A stretch of DNA of 64,000 nucleotides from positions 62,001-126,000 of the forward strand of contig CABZCF010000001.1 of assembly GCA_902524235.1 (NCBI GenBank), read 5' to 3'. This document shows positions 28,342 to 36,685 of this stretch, one piece after another (position 1 is the first letter of the stretch; every line of letters begins with the position of its first letter). The notes beneath the pieces were generated by a model, which did not search any database, was not told the origin of the DNA, and saw nothing but the letters and a program-made list of their open reading frames with translations. The DNA is from an uncultured Pelagibacteraceae bacterium. GTDB lineage: Bacteria > Pseudomonadota > Alphaproteobacteria > Pelagibacterales > Pelagibacteraceae. The position numbers were made by a program, and so were the translations under genes.

Positions 28342-30306
28342 TTAATCTTTAAGCTCTTTGATATTTTCAAAATTTTTTAATATTTCAGGGTTAGAAATAG
28401 CTTCAATATTCTTGATTTTGTTTCCTTCAATTATGTTTTTTACAGCTAATTCTACAATTTTACCATTTTTAGTTCTTGGTATATCTCCAATTTGAATTAA
28501 TTTACTTGGGACATGTCTAGGGGAAGCATATTTACGTATGCTTTTTTTTATTTCTATTTTGAGTTTTTCAGATAATTTTATATTTTTTTTTAAGACTAAA
28601 AATAATACAATCCTAATATCATTTTTCCAATTTTGACCTATCGCTAATCCTTCCTCTATCTCAGAAAATTTTTCTAGAACAGTGTAAATTTCAGCTGTAC
28701 CTAATCTTACCCCTCCTGGATTTAAAGTTGCATCTGATCTTCCATAAATCACAAAACTATTTGATTTAGTTTTTTCTGCAAAATCCCCATGATGCCAAAC
28801 TCCAGGGTATTTATTAAAATAAGCATTTTTAAATTTGTTATCATTTTTATCTTTCCAAAATTTTATTGGCATAGATGGAAATGCATTTTTACAAACTAAT
28901 TCACCTTTTTTATTTTTAACCGATTTACCTTTATCATTGTAAACATCTACGTCCATTCCAAGACCGCAGTTTTGAATCTGACCTTTGACAACAGGTTCAT
29001 AAATATTCCCCAAAACAAAACAAGAGACAATGTCAGTCCCTCCAGAAATTGATGCTAAATGAACATTTGATTTAACTTTCTTGTAAATAAATTCAAAACC
29101 ATTACCTGATAATGGAGAACCTGTTGAACAAATAGTTCGTAATTTCTCAAGCTTATATTTTGATTTAATATTTACTTTATCTTTATTGAGTGTATCGATG
29201 TATTTTGCGCTAACACCAAACAATGTAACTTTTTCTTCATTTGCAATTTTGAATAGTAGGTCTTTTCTTTTATACATTGGAAAGCCATCAAATAATAATA
29301 AAGATGCATTGGATGATAAAGCACTAACGAGCCAATTCCACATCATCCATCCACAGGTGGTAAAATAAAAAACTTTATCTCCTGGCTTTATATCGCAATG
29401 CAATTGATGCTCTTTCAAATGTTGTAATAATACACCACCTGCTCTATGACAAATACATTTTGGTTTTCCTGTAGTGCCACTAGAGTATAAAATTGCAAGT
29501 TCATGCTCGAAGTTAAATTTTTTAAATTCAATTTTTGACGTGGTAGTTTTAAGAATATCTTTCCATTTATAGATTTTTATTTTTTTTATTTTTTTTATTT
29601 TTTTTGTATTTAAATTTTTTTTACCAGGATAATTTATTACTAAAACTTTTTTTATACTTTTTATATTTTTAACAATTTCTGGGACTCTGCTTAAAACGTT
29701 TATTTCTTTACCATTATAATAATATCTATCTACAACGATTAAAATCTTAGGATCGATTTGAGAAAATCTTTCAATCACACCTTGTGTGCCAAAATCAGGA
29801 GAACAGGATGACCATATTGCTCCTATTGAGGATGTTGCTAAAAAGCATTCAACAGTCTCTATTATATTTGGTAAGTAAGCTGCAACCCTATCTTTTGGTT
29901 TTATGCCATTAGTTTTTAAAAATGAAATAATTTTACTTGTATTATTATAAAGTTCTTTCCACGTTTTTTTTTCACTAAAACCATTTTCAGACTTAAATGT
30001 GATCGCCAAATCCGCATCTTTTTTTCTAAGCATATTTTCAGCAAAATTTAATTTAGAGTTTAATAAAAATTTACTTTGATACAAATTTTTGGATAACTTT
30101 ATTTTTTTTCTCTTTTCTCCATATACTTTAGCAAAATCCCAAATCGAACTCCAAAAATATTTAGGTTTTTTTATGCTCCAACTAAGTAAACTTTTATAAT
30201 TTTTAATTTTTTTTGTTTTGTAATTAATTTTTAGAAATTTTTCATAACGATAAAGATTTGAGTTTTCTATCTGACTTGTACTGGCTTTCCACAAAATTTT
30301 AGTCAT
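28342..30306 (-). CDS. acetoacetyl-CoA synthetase
   Basis: AMP-forming ligase activating acetoacetate (654 residues, expected length). Adenylation P-loop YSSGTTGKPK (274-283), ISGGTDIVSCF in the acetoacetyl-CoA-synthetase-specific region, and YGRSDATLNPGGVRLGTAEIY near 520-540 are characteristic of AacS rather than AcsA. C-terminal PRTKNGKIVELAVK carries the catalytic Lys. A 9-bp tandem repeat (29579-29605) encodes a Lys-Lys-Ile tract (about 235-245). A 17-bp palindrome sits 11 bp upstream of the start. Confidence 0.92.
   Translation of the reverse strand: MTKILWKASTSQIENSNLYRYEKFLKINYKTKKIKNYKSLLSWSIKKPKYFWSSIWDFAKVYGEKRKKIKLSKNLYQSKFLLNSKLNFAENMLRKKDADLAITFKSENGFSEKKTWKELYNNTSKIISFLKTNGIKPKDRVAAYLPNIIETVECFLATSSIGAIWSSCSPDFGTQGVIERFSQIDPKILIVVDRYYYNGKEINVLSRVPEIVKNIKSIKKVLVINYPGKKNLNTKKIKKIKKIKIYKWKDILKTTTSKIEFKKFNFEHELAILYSSGTTGKPKCICHRAGGVLLQHLKEHQLHCDIKPGDKVFYFTTCGWMMWNWLVSALSSNASLLLFDGFPMYKRKDLLFKIANEEKVTLFGVSAKYIDTLNKDKVNIKSKYKLEKLRTICSTGSPLSGNGFEFIYKKVKSNVHLASISGGTDIVSCFVLGNIYEPVVKGQIQNCGLGMDVDVYNDKGKSVKNKKGELVCKNAFPSMPIKFWKDKNDNKFKNAYFNKYPGVWHHGDFAEKTKSNSFVIYGRSDATLNPGGVRLGTAEIYTVLEKFSEIEEGLAIGQNWKNDIRIVLFLVLKKNIKLSEKLKIEIKKSIRKYASPRHVPSKLIQIGDIPRTKNGKIVELAVKNIIEGNKIKNIEAISNPEILKNFENIKELKD
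29579..29605. repeat. three perfect tandem ATTTTTTTT units inside acetoacetyl-CoA synthetase
   Basis: Three consecutive 9-bp ATTTTTTTT units, read on the minus strand as repeats of Lys-Lys-Ile in frame (residues about 235-245, between the N-terminal core and the P-loop). Each unit is a whole number of codons, so unit gain or loss keeps the frame, while slippage within an 8-A run would not. Confidence 0.85.
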
Positions 30307-30316
30307 AATTTCTTAT

Positions 30317-30333
30317 ATTGAAATAATTTCAAT
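30317..30333. promoter_or_regulatory. 17-bp perfect palindrome upstream of acetoacetyl-CoA synthetase
   Basis: ATTGAAAT-A-ATTTCAAT is perfectly symmetrical (8-1-8) and lies 11-27 bp upstream of the acetoacetyl-CoA synthetase ATG, in the 164-bp divergent spacer shared with the SUV3-like helicase (30307-30470). Symmetry and position suit a dimeric repressor operator. No regulator is encoded next to it. In very AT-rich DNA some palindromes occur by chance, but 17 bp is long. Confidence 0.45.
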
Positions 30334-30470
30334 TATGTTATTCTTTAATTATAAAAAAAAGAAAAATGAGAACTTTTCATTGAACGATTCGGACTATTTT
30401 TAACCTATTTTTGTTCTTTTTAGATAACAATATGTAGTTATAAAAATAGTTGATATACAAATAGTAGATA

Positions 30471-32945
30471 ATGCAAAAAGATAAAATCACCGCTGTTCTT
30501 GGACCTACGAATACTGGGAAAACTTTTATGGCTATTGAAACAATGCTTAGTTTTGATACAGGCATGATTGGCTTCCCATTAAGATTACTAGCAAGAGAAG
30601 TGTACGATAAAATTGTTAAAAGAGTAAGTGTAAACAATGTTGCTTTAATAACAGGAGAAGAAAAAATAATACCCGCTAATTCAAAATACTTTTTATGTAC
30701 AGTAGAATCAATGCCAATCGATAAGCAATTGGATTTTGTTGGTATCGATGAAATTCAGATGTGTTCTGATCGGGAAAGGGGTCATATTTTTACAGACAGA
30801 TTATTAAATTTAAGAGGTGAAAAACTAACTATGCTAATGGGATCTAATACAATGAAATCTCTTTTATCAAATTTAAAAGAGGATATAGAATTCATAGGCA
30901 AAGATAGGCTTTCACAACTTACTTATAGTGGCTATAAAAAAATATCTAGAATAGAACGAAAAAGTGCAATTATAGCCTTCTCTGCTGAAGAGGTATACGC
31001 GATTGCAGAACTTTTAAGGAGACAGAAGGGTGGAGCAGCTATTGTCATGGGTTCACTAAGTCCTAAAACAAGAAACTCTCAAGTTGAGTTATACCAGAAA
31101 GGTGATGTTGATTATTTGGTAGCTACAGATGCAATAGGAATGGGTATCAACATGGATTTAGACAATATTTATTTTTCTAATCTAAAGAAATTTGATGGAA
31201 AAAAACTAAGAAGACTTAACTTACCAGAGATTGGGCAAATTTCAGGACGAGCAGGGCGAAATAAAAACGATGGTTCTTTCGGTATAACTGGAGAATGTAA
31301 AGAAATTACTTCCGAAGAAGTCGAACTTTTAGAGAAACATAAATTTAAAGATATAAGAAATATATTTTGGAGAAATTCTAATTTAGACTTTAGATCTATA
31401 AATAATTTAATAAAAACTTTAGAGGAGAAGCCAAACAAGGATTGGTTGAGAAGAATAAGTGAATGTGAAGATGAAAAAGTGCTAAAATATTTGATAAAAG
31501 ATAATGATCTTAAGATTGAGGAAAAATCTGAAGAAATAAAACTTTTATGGGAATGTTGTCAAATTCCTGATTTTGTTAAAAAAACATATGGACATCATCT
31601 TGAAATAGTTAAGAAAGTCTTTCAATTTTTAAAAGGCGGTAAAGCAAAAATTACTAATCAATATATGAAAGCTCAATTATCAAATCTAGATAAATTAGAG
31701 GGAAATGTAGACTCTATTTCGAATAGAATTGCTAATGTAAGAACTTGGTCTTATGTCGCGAATAAATCAAATTGGGTCGAGAACCAGGATTACTGGATAG
31801 AAAGGACAAAATACTTGGAGGATAAGTTATCTGATAGACTGCATGAAGAATTAACGAAGAGCTTTATAGACAAAAGAGCAAGTGTCTTAGCAAAAGGTTT
31901 AAAGCAAGATATTACTTTTGAAACAAAAATTATTGAAAATGAAAGAGTTCTTATAAACGATCAATTCATAGGAACATTAAAAGGATTGAAAATGGATTTA
32001 GACCTTAAAATTGGAGCGCTGGATGCAGACATTAAATCATTAAAGAAAGCTGCAAGACAAAATGTTGCTCCTGAAATATTAAGAAGAATTAATTTAATTT
32101 TGAGATGTACCGATTTTGAATTGAATGAGGACTTTAAAATTTATTGGAATAAATATCCAATAGCAAAATTATATCCTGGTAAAGATTATTTGAATCCTGA
32201 AATTGAATTAATTATAGATGATATGATTGAATTTACAGAACAAAAAGATCTTAAAGATTACCTTGTAAAATGGATATCAAATAAAATTACAATTGAATTA
32301 GATTCTTTATTTAAACTTAAGTCCATAAAAGAAAGCAACTCACAGGTAAGAGCCTTAAGCTATCAATTATATGAAAACTATGGGGTAGTAAAAAGGGAAA
32401 AGGTAGGATCATTAGTGAAAAAACTAACCCAAGAAGACAGAAAATCTTTAAGAGATATAGGTGTCAAATTTGGCAGATATCATATTTTTCTTTTTAAATT
32501 ATTTAAACCCAAACAAGTTTCATTAAGAGTTTTATTGTGGAAAAATTTTAAACAAATTAATTTATCACTAAAGCCTCCAACATTTGGTCTAAATTTTACA
32601 GATAATTCAAAATTTGAAAATAAAGATTTTATGCTGCTGTGTGGCTTTGAAAAATTTGATAGGTTTTTTGTGAGAATTGACATTTTAGAAAGACTGTTTA
32701 TTCATATAATAAAAAATAATTTAGAAAATAATCAGGAAGTAAAACTTGTCCCTGAAATGTTAAATTTATTAGGGTGCAGTAAGGAAAATTTTATAAAATT
32801 AATAAAAAGTATGAATTACAAACTATTTGAAAAAAACAAAGAGACATATTTTAAATATAATCCTAGAAAAGCTAATTACAGACAAAAAAATAATTTTAAT
32901 AGTGATAACCCATTTAATGTTTTGAACCAGATAAACTTTGATTAA
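30471..32945 (+). CDS. SUV3-like superfamily 2 RNA/DNA helicase
   Basis: 824-residue ATP-dependent helicase related to mitochondrial SUV3. Walker A GPTNTGKTFM (11-20), DEAH-type motif II as DEIQM (93-97), and motif VI GQISGRAGRNKNDG near 257-270. The C-terminal half contains the SUV3 C-terminal region and a long alpha-helical, basic tail. Likely acts in RNA turnover or RNP remodelling. In alphaproteobacteria this gene usually heads a helicase/S4-protein/fdxA/carD block; here the S4 gene is missing and a TerB-like gene stands in its place. The next gene overlaps the stop by one base. Confidence 0.9.
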   Translation: MQKDKITAVLGPTNTGKTFMAIETMLSFDTGMIGFPLRLLAREVYDKIVKRVSVNNVALITGEEKIIPANSKYFLCTVESMPIDKQLDFVGIDEIQMCSDRERGHIFTDRLLNLRGEKLTMLMGSNTMKSLLSNLKEDIEFIGKDRLSQLTYSGYKKISRIERKSAIIAFSAEEVYAIAELLRRQKGGAAIVMGSLSPKTRNSQVELYQKGDVDYLVATDAIGMGINMDLDNIYFSNLKKFDGKKLRRLNLPEIGQISGRAGRNKNDGSFGITGECKEITSEEVELLEKHKFKDIRNIFWRNSNLDFRSINNLIKTLEEKPNKDWLRRISECEDEKVLKYLIKDNDLKIEEKSEEIKLLWECCQIPDFVKKTYGHHLEIVKKVFQFLKGGKAKITNQYMKAQLSNLDKLEGNVDSISNRIANVRTWSYVANKSNWVENQDYWIERTKYLEDKLSDRLHEELTKSFIDKRASVLAKGLKQDITFETKIIENERVLINDQFIGTLKGLKMDLDLKIGALDADIKSLKKAARQNVAPEILRRINLILRCTDFELNEDFKIYWNKYPIAKLYPGKDYLNPEIELIIDDMIEFTEQKDLKDYLVKWISNKITIELDSLFKLKSIKESNSQVRALSYQLYENYGVVKREKVGSLVKKLTQEDRKSLRDIGVKFGRYHIFLFKLFKPKQVSLRVLLWKNFKQINLSLKPPTFGLNFTDNSKFENKDFMLLCGFEKFDRFFVRIDILERLFIHIIKNNLENNQEVKLVPEMLNLLGCSKENFIKLIKSMNYKLFEKNKETYFKYNPRKANYRQKNNFNSDNPFNVLNQINFD

Positions 32946-33370
32946 TGTTTGATTTCTTGAAAGATAAAACTGCTGATAAAAGTAAAAGAGAATTTTCTTT
33001 GATAGAGGTGGCTTGTCTATTAATTCATGCCTCTAAAATCGATCAAAATTATACAGAAAAAGAAAAGGAAATTGTTAAAAAAACATTACTAAATCTTGAT
33101 GCAAACTCAAACGAAATCGAAAAGATTATTGAGGAAGCAGAAAAAATAGAAAGTGACTCAAACCAAATCCTGGATTTTACAAAAAATTTAAAAAATATAG
33201 ATGAAGAAATGAAATTAATTGTTGTTGAGTCTTTATGGGAAATTATTTACTCAGATAATGAATCAGATATGTATGAGGCAAATTTGATGAGAAGATTAAC
33301 AGGACTGTTATACCTAGATCAAAAAAAAGTTGGCGAGATAAAAGAAAAAATTAATTTAAAACTTAAATGA
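32945..33370 (+). CDS. TerB-like (tellurite-resistance/DjlA N-domain fold) protein
   Basis: 141-residue all-alpha acidic protein resembling the TerB family: [31 protein letters not shown] near 20-50 and [28 protein letters not shown] near 97-124. Such domains sense metals or mediate membrane stress in other systems; the role here is unknown. It begins in the stop codon of the helicase gene and overlaps fdxA by 4 bp, so it belongs to the helicase-ferredoxin-CarD operon. Confidence 0.8.
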   Translation: MFDFLKDKTADKSKREFSLIEVACLLIHASKIDQNYTEKEKEIVKKTLLNLDANSNEIEKIIEEAEKIESDSNQILDFTKNLKNIDEEMKLIVVESLWEIIYSDNESDMYEANLMRRLTGLLYLDQKKVGEIKEKINLKLK

Positions 33371-33690
33371 CTTACATAGTTAACGATAAATGTATAAAAT
33401 GTAAACTAATGGATTGTGTCGAAGTATGCCCAGTTGATTGTTTTTATGAAGGAAAAAATATGCTTGTAATTAAACCTGATGAGTGTATAGATTGTGGCGT
33501 TTGTGAACCTGAGTGCCCTATAGGTGCAATTGAACCAGATACAAACAAGGGGACAGATAAATGGCTTCAGATTAATAAACAATATTCAGATGTTTGGCCA
33601 AATATTAAAGAAAAAAAAGAAAGTCCTTATGGAGACAAATTAAAAGATGAAAAAAATAAATTTGAAAAATATTTTGAAGAAAACCTTTAA
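33367..33690 (+). CDS. fdxA: 7Fe ferredoxin (FdxA type)
   Basis: 107-residue electron carrier. Cysteines 9, 12, 17, 21 and 25 and the second set 40, 43, 46, 50 ([12 protein letters not shown]) match the alphaproteobacterial seven-iron ferredoxin with one 3Fe-4S and one 4Fe-4S cluster. The C-terminal extension (about 60-107) is charged, as in the family. ATG overlaps the TerB-like gene by 4 bp. Its last 44 bp overlap the start of the CarD gene in another frame. Confidence 0.95.
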   Translation: MTYIVNDKCIKCKLMDCVEVCPVDCFYEGKNMLVIKPDECIDCGVCEPECPIGAIEPDTNKGTDKWLQINKQYSDVWPNIKEKKESPYGDKLKDEKNKFEKYFEENL

Positions 33691-34495
33691 AAAAAAGAAG
33701 AATAAACAAATTAAATCTATATCTGCAAAAAAAAAATCTAATAATCCTATAAAGTTAAACAAAATAGCCAAAACCGTAAAATTGAGAAAAAGTAATAACA
33801 AAAAAGTTAAAGACGATAAAAAAATCAAACAGAAAAAAAGTGAGAATAATCAACAAAATTTAAGACTTACTAAAAGTATTGCAGATCAAAAACCTGAGAT
33901 TAAAAAAATAAAAAAACAATCTACTGAAAAAAGGGTTTACAAAATTAAAGATTATGTCGTTTATCCTAAACATGGAGTGGGTCAAATTTCTGAGTTCAAG
34001 AAAATTAGTATAGGTGGAATTGATGTAGAGACTTACATCTTAAAATTTGAAAAAGATAAGGCTAGCGGAATGATACCCGTTAATAAACAGTCACATTTGA
34101 GGCCATTAGCAACAATAAATCAAATTAACAAATGTGTAAGTATACTTAAAAGCAAGCCTAAAATTAAGAGATCCATGTGGAGTAGAAGAGCACAAGAGTA
34201 TGAAGCGAAAATTTCATCAGGTAAAATTTATGAGTTAGCAGAAGTAGTTAGAGACCTAAATAAAGGTGAAGATCTAATGATCGACCAATCCTATAGTGAA
34301 AGACAGCTATTCGAGAAAGCGTATGAAAGACTACTTACAGAATTTCAAATAGTGTTAGGCACAAATTTAGAGAATACTCAAAAAAAATTGGATAAAGCCT
34401 TAAAGCGGAATTTAGATAAAGAGAATCCTAAAGAGGTTAAAGTCAATACAGAGGAAAAAGTAGTTGACACTAATGAAGTTTCTGAGAGCGTATAA
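33647..34495 (+). CDS. CarD/CdnL-family transcription regulator with lysine-rich N-terminus
   Basis: RNA-polymerase-binding regulator that stabilises open promoter complexes. The CarD domain spans about residues 96-255 ([59 protein letters not shown]). The first 90 residues form a poorly conserved extension with about 33 lysines and are probably unstructured and nucleic-acid-binding. No ATG exists between residue 1 and the domain, so the start at 33647 inside fdxA is the only ATG option, although a TTG near residue 46 is possible. The stop codon lies in the U-tract of the opposite-strand terminator. Confidence 0.92.
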   Translation: MKKINLKNILKKTFKKKKNKQIKSISAKKKSNNPIKLNKIAKTVKLRKSNNKKVKDDKKIKQKKSENNQQNLRLTKSIADQKPEIKKIKKQSTEKRVYKIKDYVVYPKHGVGQISEFKKISIGGIDVETYILKFEKDKASGMIPVNKQSHLRPLATINQINKCVSILKSKPKIKRSMWSRRAQEYEAKISSGKIYELAEVVRDLNKGEDLMIDQSYSERQLFEKAYERLLTEFQIVLGTNLENTQKKLDKALKRNLDKENPKEVKVNTEEKVVDTNEVSESV

Positions 34496-34530
34496 AAAAA
34501 CGCTTCCCACGCAATCGCCATGAGAAGCGT
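34494..34530 (-). terminator. rho-independent terminator of the 23-residue basic peptide gene
   Basis: On the minus strand the stem pairs ACGCTTCTCATG with CGTGGGAAGCGT over 12 positions around a 7-nt loop, followed by six T. Two of the pairs are G-U in minus-strand RNA but would be C-A mismatches in plus-strand RNA, so it is a minus-strand terminator. It lies 27 nt after the peptide stop codon and its T-tract overlaps the carD stop. It is the clearest intrinsic terminator in the window. Confidence 0.9.
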
Positions 34531-34556
34531 AATTATTAAAGAAAAAGAATACTAAA

Positions 34557-34628
34557 CTATCTTCTTCTTCTTTTCTTAGCCTTTTTAGCTTTCTTTTTCT
34601 TTTTAGCTTTTTTTCGTCTTTTAGCCAT
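34557..34628 (-). CDS. 23-residue Lys/Arg-rich micropeptide
   Basis: The ATG at 34628 begins MAKRRKKAKKKKK and the frame closes with TAG after a run of Arg; 18 of 23 residues are Lys or Arg and the remainder are Met and four Ala. Support for translation is strong: a GGGAG ribosome binding site 6 nt before the ATG, a TTGACA promoter element upstream and a dedicated terminator downstream. The composition resembles the Ala/Lys-rich tails of histone-H1-like and ribosome-associated basic peptides. It probably binds nucleic acid, but no function can be assigned. It is too short for ordinary gene finders. Confidence 0.75.
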   Translation of the reverse strand: MAKRRKKAKKKKKAKKAKKRRRR

Positions 34629-34648
34629 TTTTAGCTCCCTTGTTTTAC

Positions 34649-34664
34649 GAATCATTATTGATTC
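34649..34664 (-). promoter_or_regulatory. 5' UTR hairpin of the basic peptide gene
   Basis: GAATCA-ATAA-TGATTC on the minus strand forms a 6-bp stem with a 4-nt loop, about 10 nt upstream of the ribosome binding site at 34635-34639. It may stabilise the short mRNA or control access to the ribosome binding site. Confidence 0.4.
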
Positions 34665-34676
34665 GCGCATATATAA

Positions 34677-34705
34677 TTTTTATTTTTTTTAATTAGTTAT
34701 GTCAA
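34677..34705 (-). promoter_or_regulatory. putative promoter of the basic peptide gene
   Basis: A consensus -35 box TTGACA (34705 down to 34700) is followed after 17 nt by a weak -10 TAAAAA (34682-34677); a TTATAT lies 6 nt further. The surrounding spacer (34629-34815) is nearly pure A/T and otherwise empty. Spacing is right but the -10 is poor, so confidence is moderate. Confidence 0.4.
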
Positions 34706-34815
34706 TTCTTTAATTAAATAAAAAAAAAACAAAAAAAATTTTTATTTTTTTAATTTTTAAATAATTTAAAAAAAGTTAAGTAAATTGCGATTAATAAACT
34801 ATTTATTTGGTTTAT

Positions 34816-36525
34816 TTATTGGTAAAGTTTTTCAATTGAATTTTTATATTTTTGAATAATTTTAAATCTTTTTAACTTTAAAGTTGGTGTCAACATTCCA
34901 TTCTCGATTGAAAATTTTTCATTAATTAAAAAATATTTTTTAATTTTTTCAATTTTTGATAAATTATTATTAATTTTTTCAATTTCTTCTTTAATTTTGA
35001 CTTTATCTAAATCTTTTTTGTCATCACTTAAAGCTAACAATGCAATTAAATAAGGTTTGTTCTCTCCAAATACAATTGCTTGATCAAAAAGATTTGAATT
35101 TATAATCTCATTTTCAATCTTTAAGGGACTTATGTTGTCACCTCCAGGTGTAATTATAATATCTTTTTTTCTGTCAGTTATCTTAAGATAATTTTTTTCA
35201 AACACTCCAATATCTCCTGTGTGTAACCATCCATCTTTCAAAACTTTATTGGTCTCTATAGTATTATTCCAATAACCCAACATAACATTTTCGCCTTTAA
35301 CTAATATTTCTCCATCCTCAGCTATTTTGACCTCATTTCCTTTAAATGGAGGTCCTACCGTATCAACTCTTATGTCGTCTATTGGATTGCAGCTTACCAC
35401 CGGTGAGGCCTCTGTTAGACCATAACCTTGTAAAGTAGGCAATCCTATTGCATTAAGAAAATAACCAACTTCTTTATCCAAAGCACCACCGCCTGAAACA
35501 AAAGTTTTAATAGACCCCCCAAATTGTGCTTTAATTTTTTTTCTGATTATTTTATCTAGTAGGAAATTTTGAATTTTTTCAAAAAAATTCAAAGGTATTT
35601 TTTTATTTTTTTTTAAACCTAAACTAATTGTTTTGTTTATTAACACTTTTTTAACACCCTTTATTTTTTCAAAATTAGAATTTATCTTTTGAAATAAATT
35701 TTGATAAAATCGTGGAACAGCCGTCATAATATCGGGGGAACAATCATTCATATTCTTTATCAATTTTTCAATACTTTCTGCATAAAACACTTTTGCATTT
35801 ACACTAACCTGAACAAACTGGACAGTATGCTCATAGGAATGAGATAGAGGTAGCCATGTAAGAAATTTCGGATTATTATTTTTAATTAGCGGATTTAAAA
35901 GTTCAATTGCTCCCTCGCAATTATTTAAAATTCCACCATGACTTAACATAACACCTTTTGGATTCCCTTGTGTCCCTGAAGTATAAATTATGCAAGCCAC
36001 ATCTTTTCTATTCAAATTAGATGAAAAATTAAAATTGTTATCTTTTGTTTCAATTATTAAATTATTTATATTTACATAACTCTCAGGATCTAAATCTTCT
36101 ATTTTTTCAAAAGAAAATATCTTTTTTATAAAATTTTTTTTTTTTACTAAATTTTTTATCTTATTAAATTGTTCATTGTTTGAAACGAATATAACTGATG
36201 GACTGCAATCATCAATAATGTACTCATAGTCTTTCTCGATATAAGTTGTATAAGCTGGAACAGTAATTGATTGTGAAAGCATGATTGACATATCAGAAAT
36301 AAACCACTCAGGTCTGTTTTCAGATATTAGTAAACATCTATCACCTTTTGTAACAAATTTGCTCAGTTCTGTAGAAAGGATATTAATTGATTTAAAGACT
36401 TCTAACCAACTATAACTTTTTTTTGGCTCTTTAAGATTTGTTAATAGAATTTCATTCTTATCTTTTAGTGACAAATATTTTTCAAAGAAAAGCTGATTTA
36501 GATTATTAATATTTTTTATGTTCAT
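34816..36525 (-). CDS. long-chain acyl-CoA synthetase (AMP-forming)
   Basis: Activates fatty acids to acyl-CoA; COG1022-like membrane-associated ligase of 569 residues. P-loop YTSGTQGNPKGVMLSH about 181-196, the GYGLTEASPV motif near 367-376 and the GWLHTGDIG/DRKKDIIITPGG region near 428-455 are present. It lies just downstream of tRNA-Leu on the same strand (7 bp). No other beta-oxidation genes are beside it. Confidence 0.9.
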   Translation of the reverse strand: MNIKNINNLNQLFFEKYLSLKDKNEILLTNLKEPKKSYSWLEVFKSINILSTELSKFVTKGDRCLLISENRPEWFISDMSIMLSQSITVPAYTTYIEKDYEYIIDDCSPSVIFVSNNEQFNKIKNLVKKKNFIKKIFSFEKIEDLDPESYVNINNLIIETKDNNFNFSSNLNRKDVACIIYTSGTQGNPKGVMLSHGGILNNCEGAIELLNPLIKNNNPKFLTWLPLSHSYEHTVQFVQVSVNAKVFYAESIEKLIKNMNDCSPDIMTAVPRFYQNLFQKINSNFEKIKGVKKVLINKTISLGLKKNKKIPLNFFEKIQNFLLDKIIRKKIKAQFGGSIKTFVSGGGALDKEVGYFLNAIGLPTLQGYGLTEASPVVSCNPIDDIRVDTVGPPFKGNEVKIAEDGEILVKGENVMLGYWNNTIETNKVLKDGWLHTGDIGVFEKNYLKITDRKKDIIITPGGDNISPLKIENEIINSNLFDQAIVFGENKPYLIALLALSDDKKDLDKVKIKEEIEKINNNLSKIEKIKKYFLINEKFSIENGMLTPTLKLKRFKIIQKYKNSIEKLYQ

Positions 36526-36532
36526 AATATTT

Positions 36533-36619
36533 TGGTGGGCAAAGAGAGAATCGAACTCTCACAGTATTGCTACTATTGGATTTTGAGTCCAACGCGTCTA
36601 CCAATTCCGCCATTCGCCC
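36533..36619 (-). tRNA. tRNA-Leu (anticodon CAA)
   Basis: 87-nt class II cloverleaf on the minus strand: acceptor GGGCGAA/TTTGCCC with one G-U pair, discriminator A, encoded CCA at 36533-36535. Anticodon stem TTGGA/TCCAA with loop CTCAAAA gives anticodon CAA (reads UUG). The long variable arm and T arm GAGAG-TTCGATT-CTCTC fit tRNA-Leu. Confidence 0.96.
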
Positions 36620-36685
36620 AAGTATTAAATATATTAATATTTAATTTAAATAGTATAAAAAGAATATCACAAAATAAAAGTAAAT

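Noticed and set aside
33640-33828. 62-residue Phe/Leu-rich frame opposite carD
   Set aside because: It is the complement of the lysine-rich CarD tail; poly-A read backwards gives Phe.
34736-34790. Poly-A/T tracts as possible CRISPR or microsatellite arrays
   Set aside because: No regular repeat-spacer pattern; simply extreme A/T content.
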